Assembly: GCA_030549495.1 (NCBI GenBank)
Contig: JAUIRK010001052.1
Location: 1,488,001 to 1,552,000 of the forward strand
DNA length: 64,000 nucleotides
From: Nectonema munidae
Lineage: Eukaryota; Nematomorpha; Nectonematoida; Nectonematidae
Direction: 5' to 3'
Shown here: positions 58,300 to 64,000 of the stretch, in pieces
Numbering within the stretch: position 1 is the stretch's first letter
Layout of the letters: each line of letters starts with the position of its first letter
Made by a program: the position numbers and the translations under genes
Notes under the pieces: model-generated
Told to the model about the DNA's origin: nothing
What the model saw: only the letters and a program-made list of their open reading frames with translations
Databases searched by the model: none

Positions 58300-60849
58300 G
58301 CAAATTCTTACCAAACGGCTATTTTTAAAGCCAACATGACTAACTAAGATACGTCCCCGTCTGGTTGCGCAAGTAACTTTGTCAGTTATTTCCTGCTGAT
58401 CTGTGTATTGCGACCACCTGTCAATAGTTGTCACTTTTGTCGTTTCCCTTGGGCGGCGGCTATAGACATGTTTGACTGTATTTATGCTAAAAAAGAAAAA
58501 TTTAGTTAGAGATTTTGTGTCAGAAATCAATTTAGATGGGAATTTTCTCAGTGTATCTATGGTAAAAATAGAAATTAGGAATAATTTTTCAGAAGGCTAT
58601 ATTGCTTTATGAGTAGAAAGATTAAAGTAAAATCTTTTTTTACTTCTTCACAGTCTCGAATATTGGAGAGAATGATTGTATATAGAAAGTAACAAAATTT
58701 CAAAAGTAAAAAATCCTTTGAAAGAAAATAGAGCTTTCTGTTTGCATTTTATAGAAAAGGGTTCCGACAAAAAAAGGAATAGTGGAGCATGGAGTAGTGT
58801 AGTGGTTCCCAAAGGTTATTCGCGGCCACCTTAAATACTATATTAGTCTGGGCCCACGATCCTAAATGAGATTACGCACACGTAGTGTAGCATTAATTTT
58901 ATTTTATTACACTTTTTGGTAGTCAAGTTACAAAGCGAAAAATGTTCCATCAGCTACATTTTTTAAGTGATATCGTGATTGTTGGGTTTGTTGTTGCACG
59001 AGCACAACGCAAGTAATGCTAGGGATTCAATCTCTTTGTTGCTTTAGTCTTAATCATAAGAGGGCCTGAAAAAGCTTCCACCTCCAGATGCCTGCGAACC
59101 ATTATTATCTAAGGCAGTCTGCAAATACATGTTGTTCGTAACAGAAGAATAAGGAATTCTTGGCTATATGTTCTTATCTCTTAACACATTTTATAAAAAA
59201 TAAATTAGTTTGTATATAAAGCCATTGTATTATGTTTCATATAAAACTCATTTCATTATATTATAAACAGGGTTGAATGATCGATTCGGACTCGAGTATA
59301 CAGATGTTCGCATAACAATTAATGCTGCTACAGAATTAGAATAAGAATTTTATATCGGCAAAAATAAAAAAAAGATAAACATCTACGATTTTTAAACGTT
59401 AGGAGTTAGATATTTCCTTACTCACTCCGACTCCTCGTTTCAAGAGATTCAGTCTCCAACTATTTTCAAGAATTTTTGTCCAGTGAGCAGCTGCCAATAC
59501 TTTTGCATACAGTGACCATTAAAATAGAATTTAACTACACTGTACTGCAAAATTTCTTTGGTATTGTTCTGTACTACATTCAAAAATTAATAAACAAATT
59601 GAAGACAACTTTATTTTTTTTAATTACTATTTAGAAATAAAACATTATCAATTTTTGACGGTTCCATCCTAGTTCTCTTTAAAGAAAGATGTGTCCGCCA
59701 TACTCTCCTTTTACTTGCGGAACTACTTCCCATCATGCAAAAAATTGGGAGCAATTTTTGAAAACCTCGGAAATTCTTATCCATCATGACAATATATTAG
59801 TGTATTCTAATATACACTTTACCTTAGTCCATTCTGATATATTTCTTGCAGTAGAACCTTCACCGGCAGCTGTTTTAAAAGGTCTATCTTCACACACAAA
59901 TTTAACACAAGATTCAAGCAATTTTTTTATTTAAAACTTGATGAAACATGGCTTTTGCCTTTTTTTATGCCTTGCCAAACTTGTCGCACTTGTTTTTCTA
60001 CATTTATAACTTGATAATATTTTTTGTAAGCTACATATTCTAAATCCCCCCCCCCCTCTTCTGTCCAAATCACCATCCTAAAATTTTAACATATTTCTGA
60101 TTTAGCATTAGTCAAAAATCTTAACTTATATTGCTTTGAGTGCGATTTTTAAATCTTTGTATTATTCATCATTTATTTCTTGCTGTCAAATAACGAAAAA
60201 TAGCAAAATGATTTTGTTCAAAAACAGATGTAAAATAAAAACAAACGGTTGCTTTAAATGAATTGTATACAACAGATATAACAAAACCAATATTAATAAA
60301 AATAAAGAAGAAGTTACCTGCTCATAAGAACTGCTTGCATTAATCTTCTTTTCCAATGTCCATAAAATTTTGGACGACACAAACACATACGCATACATTA
60401 CACAAAGTATTTCAGTCAGAAATACTACTTCATTTTGTAATATGCAAGGTGAAAGTAAGATCTAAGCTGCACTGCAAATGCATGTTACGCTACAGAAATT
60501 TAAAAACGGCGACTGCTAGGCTACCGCATTCAAAAAAGCTACGCTGCTTTTTTACACTTTTACTGGAACTGCGCATGATTTCAGAGATTTTATCAAGTGG
60601 AATGACTTTTTTTGTAATTGTGTGTTCATCTTTCTTAAATTGTCCAAGGATTTTATATTTTGATCTTCCTATTGTAAAGTTTTAAAACAAATATTTTTGA
60701 TTATTACATATTAATAAAATGCAAAATAAATCCATAATAATTACAACATTAATAATGAACAACAATTTTTAAAAAAACTACTAAAAGCAAAAAAAAATCG
60801 ATACAAATTGAAAGGCTGCTGTTCAGCTAAGGCCACATAGATCCACGCT
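58300..60849. other. Spacer with debris, nothing firmly recognised
   Basis: Small items only: AGTGGTTCCCAAAGGTTATT near 58801 resembles one hAT tip, with a possible partner GCGAACCATTATT near 59093; there is a poly-C run near 60047. Open frames 58282-58530 (minus), 59689-59934 and 60356-60685 (plus) show no recognised domain. Confidence 0.4.
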
Positions 60850-61130
60850 CCTTGTTCAATTGAAACGTCTTCTCATACATTTTAACAATAAGCTCTCTCT
60901 TAAAATTTAAAAATACACTTGAATTGTAGTTTAGGTTTTATATTATTTGATACTAAACAACTTTATAGCAATTCATTGCCAGAATTAAAAAAACATTTTT
61001 CCACGATAAGTAGGGACAATAAGGTTACCGCTCTTTTCTTTTTCTAGCTTGATTGCGGCTTATATGCAGATTGAATCCGCTTCCATCTACAAAGATAATA
61101 CTTTCTTGAGACTTTGAGTAAACTCACTGA
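60850..61130 (-). pseudogene. DDE (Tc1-like) transposase N-terminal catalytic fragment
   Basis: The minus strand reads SQESIIFVDGSGFNLHISRN then QARKRKER, a stop, NLIVPTYRGK and ILAMNCYKVV-like remains in shifting frames. (I/V)D-(S/T)G-N-H is the first catalytic aspartate block of Tc1-like DDE transposases, here with D kept and the usual E/S changed to G. The fragment is complementary to, and plausibly the same family as, the C-terminal half at 13091-15592. Several stops follow. Confidence 0.6.
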
Positions 61131-61369
61131 GCTCTAATGAGTATTTATTCCTTTTTAAAATCGAATCATGAGTGTTCCTAAGGGCGAACTTAAAATAAAA
61201 ATAGTATATATTTTTACACTAATGACTAAACCTATCATTCCTTTTTATTTCTCTTCTCGGAAATGCTGACTTCATTTCCGTACTCCATTTTTGCAATTAG
61301 TGTGTAAAAGATTCTTAAAGTGCAATCAAATTTGCGGTTTACGCCAAAAAATAAGTAAACAAATTAAGT

Positions 61370-61780
61370 GTTAATGTAACAAAATATATCTTTCAAAGGA
61401 TTCTGTTGGAAGTTTTTCATTACATTATTGAAAACTTGTGATTCTGTTAGTTTGTGGACCATCGAATATACCTGCTTTAATTTTCTCATATGACAAAGCT
61501 TGAAAACATATTATTAATGCTCAGCACCTTTAAAAATTGTTTCATTTTGTATCAAATTGTTTGGTGGAAAAACGATTTTCTCTCTTGACACAATAGGATC
61601 ATTTACAGCGTTTTCTTGAAGCAGGCTTTTCTCGCATATCCAGTGTTGATCTTTGGCTCGACTGTCCCACATGCAGAGATAGCAAAAAAACTTTGTAAAA
61701 TCTGTTGACCAAGAAGAAAATTAATCATTTTAGATCGACACAAATTATTCAGTTATAGTGAGAATATTTTAATTAGTCAA
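61370..61780 (-). pseudogene. Gene A, fragmentary third copy
   Basis: The minus strand reads IICVDLK, then MINFLLGQQ after a one-base loss, then FCYLCMWDSRAKDQHWICEK and NAVNDPIVSREKIVFPP (about 61690-61570). About 100 bp further on it reads YEKIKAGIFDGPQ (about 61480-61440). These blocks appear in the same order in both gene A copies (WFICVDLKMVNFLLGQQ, CFLCMWDSRDR, VINDPLVDRERILFPP, KLKAGIFDGPQ). No element termini were found around it, so it is a truncated remnant. Confidence 0.75.
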
Positions 61781-61799
61781 TAGCCAGCTTGTTGTCATT

Positions 61800-62220
61800 A
61801 TGACTTTAACTGCACCATCACCAAATATTTTGTTAGTTAAAAATTAATTTTAGAAGAATAAATATAAGATTAAAAAATCACTGATATTTTATGAACTATA
61901 ATCTAAATATTATTTAAATTTGGATTCAATTGCAAATTGGGAAGAAACCAGAGCATGCAGCAAAAAAGGAACATTAATTTTGTAATCTAGGTTGAAAATT
62001 ACATATATATGTGTTAAAAAACATTTCATGCAAGAGAAAAATCTTTTTATTGTTGCCCTCTGTAATGTATTCAAGCTTTACTTTTCCGTATATATTCTTA
62101 TACTTACACAAAAGATTTAGCTTTCCATCTTTGTTAAATATAAATGACAAAAACGAAAAGTTGAATAAATTAATCCTTTTAAATAATATTTGGGAATTAA
62201 CACGCTAAATCAAATTAATT
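61800..62220. other. AT-rich sequence, nothing recognised
   Basis: No supported gene or repeat. Confidence 0.5.
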
Positions 62221-62379
62221 GTTAATCAGTATGGAAGAAGGAATAGATTGGAGGGAGCCATTAGTTCGCCAGAGATTTATGGAATTAATAATGATTGTAT
62301 TTCCAGACTTATCTATCCTTTTCTAATAAAGAAAACAGGATGCATTATATAGGACTAATTAAAACAAACCTCTCCTTAC

Positions 62380-62527
62380 CTTGACTGATGCTAAAATTTG
62401 CTCGTTCATAAGTTTCTTTGATACTTTGTTTTCTATTTGCAGGAAAGCGTTTTTAAAATCAAGTAACACGGCGATTGTTAGAAATGCAAGAATAAAAGCA
62501 GAGCCAGCTATCACGCAGTCCCATACT
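62380..62527 (-). CDS. Possible internal exon of a membrane protein
   Basis: A minus-strand segment bounded by an acceptor-like TTTTCTGAATAG and a strong donor AAG|GTAAGG. Between them one frame is open and reads VWDCVIAGSAFILAFLTIAV, LLDFKNAFLQIENKVSKKLM, NEQILASVK: one hydrophobic stretch of about 20 residues followed by a charged helix-like stretch. Length (about 148 bp) and splice signals suit a host exon. I do not recognise the protein and no neighbouring exon was found, so the call is tentative. Confidence 0.3.
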
Positions 62528-62529
62528 CT

Positions 62530-62898
62530 ATTCAGAAAAGTGTACAAATAATTAATGTATTTGATTCTTTAAATTTTTAATGTACTTGATCAGAGCTGAT
62601 TGATGCTCGAATAGATGGCTAAAGCAACTTTCATGCCATCGAATTACAATTGAATCTGAAAAAATTTTCATTTTTTCTAAACTATCAAAATAATTCTTGT
62701 CTTCTTTTAACAAATATGATTTGACAAAGGGAACCTATTTAAAAAAGAAAAGCAAATTCGTTACAAAAATAAAGAAGACTTAGTTTCTTTTATTAACCGT
62801 ATTTAAAGCAGGCCTATTTAATACAAGTTTTTCGCAAAGGGGGCAGATTTCGCCCCGCCCTTTCAAAAAAATTTCAGAATCTCTTTTGTTAGCAAAAA
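62530..62898. other. AT-rich sequence, nothing recognised
   Basis: No supported feature between the possible exon and the minisatellite. Confidence 0.5.
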
Positions 62899-63285
62899 AG
62901 TCAAAACTACCATTTTCAAGTACGCTGCATTGATTGATGACCTTAATTTTTTATGAAACACAATCAATTTGTCATTAATCAATCATTTTTGACAAGTTTG
63001 TTGAAAATTAAAAGTTAATTATTTTTAAAATAAGTCAAAACTACCATTTTTAAGTACGCTGAATTGATTGATGTCGTTAATTTTTTATGAAACACAGTCA
63101 ATTTGTCATTAATCAATAATTTTTGACAAGTTTGTCAAAAATGAAAAGTTAATTATGTTTAAAATAAAATAAGTCAGGACTACCATTTTCAAGTACGCTG
63201 AATTGTTTGATGGCATTAATTTTTTAAGAAACACAGTCAATTTGTCATTAATCAATAATTTTTAAAAATCAAAAACTAAATATTT
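62899..63285. repeat. Minisatellite, three units of about 133-139 bp
   Basis: Units start at 62899, 63032 and 63171 with AAGTCA(A/G)(A/G)ACTACCATTT. Each contains AAGTACGCTG, TTAATTTTTTA(T/A)GAAACACA and GTCAATTTGTCATTAATCAA. The first two units are the closest pair; the third is shorter at its end. Confidence 0.88.
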
Positions 63286-63644
63286 TTACGATAAAATACG
63301 ACTTAATCAATAATTATGTTTTTAAAAAGTAATACTTCGACTTATGGAAAGACAATTAGTATTTTTTTGTATAATAAATCTGTAAAACACTTTGAAAAAA
63401 AGTTTGAATAATAAACTTGAGATAATGTATATAACTGATATAAGAAAAGAATCAAAAGAATTAAAATTCAACTTTTTTTTTGTTTTTTGATTGTTTATAT
63501 TTTATATATTTTTAGAAGGCGCTGAATTTAGCTGTAATTTATTTTTTAACAAATTGAATCGTTTGTGAATAGCGGATTCCACCCCTACAAAAATATTAAA
63601 AAAGTATGTTGAGCACCCCAAAGATTCTGAGTTATGGTTTATAA

Positions 63645-63730
63645 ATGACGTTTTATCAAAATTCAAAAGTATAGAGTTTAAACCCACGATCTTCTGTTTA
63701 CAAATTTAGAGCTTCACCCCTAGACCAAAT
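63645..63730 (-). repeat. tRNA-like SINE fragment
   Basis: The minus strand reads TTTGGTCTAGGGGTGAAGCT (A-box-like) and GATCGTGGGTTTAAACTC (decayed B box) about 35 bp later, the order and spacing of a tRNA-derived promoter. No complete tRNA cloverleaf can be drawn, so it is not called a tRNA gene. Confidence 0.35.
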
Positions 63731-64000
63731 GAAATATGTAAAACTATATAGTGTTATATGTAAACTCAAATATAGTATAATAATTAGCTTAAATGGATGG
63801 TCATGAAACATACAGGGGTGGTTTTGGCTTGATTACTATTATACAGAGGGGATACAAAAAAATACCATGCGACAAAATCTATTATAAAATTTTAATCAAT
63901 ATGAAATTAAAAATTTTCTTTTTTTTGTAGACAATTTTTCAATGAATTGTCAAGAAATGAATTTTTTCAGATTAATTACCTAGAGACCAATTGTCGATAA
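63731..64000. other. AT-rich end of window, nothing recognised
   Basis: No feature supported. Confidence 0.5.

Noticed and set aside
58282-58530. 82-codon minus-strand frame
   Set aside because: It is open, but I could not relate it to any transposase or host family. It lies in transposon debris.
58801-59115. hAT element between AGTGGTTCCCAAAGG and GCGAACCATTATT
   Set aside because: The two ends match only over a few bases and no 8 bp duplication is visible. It is kept only as a remark in the spacer entry.
63645-63730. A true tRNA gene
   Set aside because: Box-like motifs are present but the acceptor and anticodon stems do not pair; SINE debris is more likely. The same applies to 27305-27350.
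1-64000. CRISPR arrays, bacterial operons or rRNA genes
   Set aside because: Spliceosomal introns, AATAAA signals and animal transposons show nuclear animal DNA. No regularly spaced direct repeats or rRNA sequence were seen.

Overview
The window is AT-rich animal DNA with spliceosomal introns of about 50 bp, canonical GT..AG junctions and a very dense load of dead DNA transposons. The gene content (a slowpoke-type BK channel, an animal-type class II fumarate hydratase) and the transposon families (mariner, pogo/Tigger, hAT, Merlin, piggyBac-like MITEs, and a family I know as multicopy 'uncharacterized' arthropod proteins) fit an arthropod. My best guess is a small crustacean such as a caligid copepod, but that is inference and not something the sequence proves.

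Only two confidently functional host genes are visible. On the minus strand, about 2.9-12.7 kb, lie the first four coding exons of a BK (Slo1) potassium channel: exon 1 at 12409-12720, exon 2 at 12294-12355, exon 3 at 4679-4775 and exon 4 at 2941-3052. The gene runs off the left edge. Its 7.5 kb second intron holds a dead EN-RT LINE, a piggyBac-like MITE and tRNA-derived SINE copies. On the plus strand, 55068-56510 is a complete, intronless 480-residue fumarate hydratase with its own AATAAA signal.

Almost everything else is mobile-element debris. 13.1-15.6 kb: a DDE transposase exon split by a 2095 bp hAT element with a perfect 8 bp duplication. 20.1-24.6 kb: a hAT relic, hAT-type MITEs with G/C homopolymer tracts and a Merlin (ISXO2-like) relic. 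29.7-32.1 kb: a complete element with long inverted termini, a TAA duplication and one gene ('gene A') that I cannot assign to a known superfamily. 32.9-39.2 kb: fragments of hAT, Tigger and piggyBac transposases. 43.6-52.5 kb: a hAT relic followed by three transposons nested inside one another, each with readable termini and target duplications: element C (TSD ACAG) contains element A copy 2 (TSD TTA), which contains element B (TSD GTACGCAT). 53.2-54.9 kb: a pogo MITE and pogo transposase relic. 57-62 kb: more hAT, Tigger, DDE and gene A fragments. 62.9-63.3 kb: a three-copy minisatellite.

The most novel item is the gene A family: two complete copies plus one fragment in 64 kb, with shared CACTGGTCAACA termini, a 3 bp TWA target duplication in both complete copies, and a protein with an N-terminal Cys pair region and conserved acidic blocks. 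Stretches where I see nothing are listed as 'other'.
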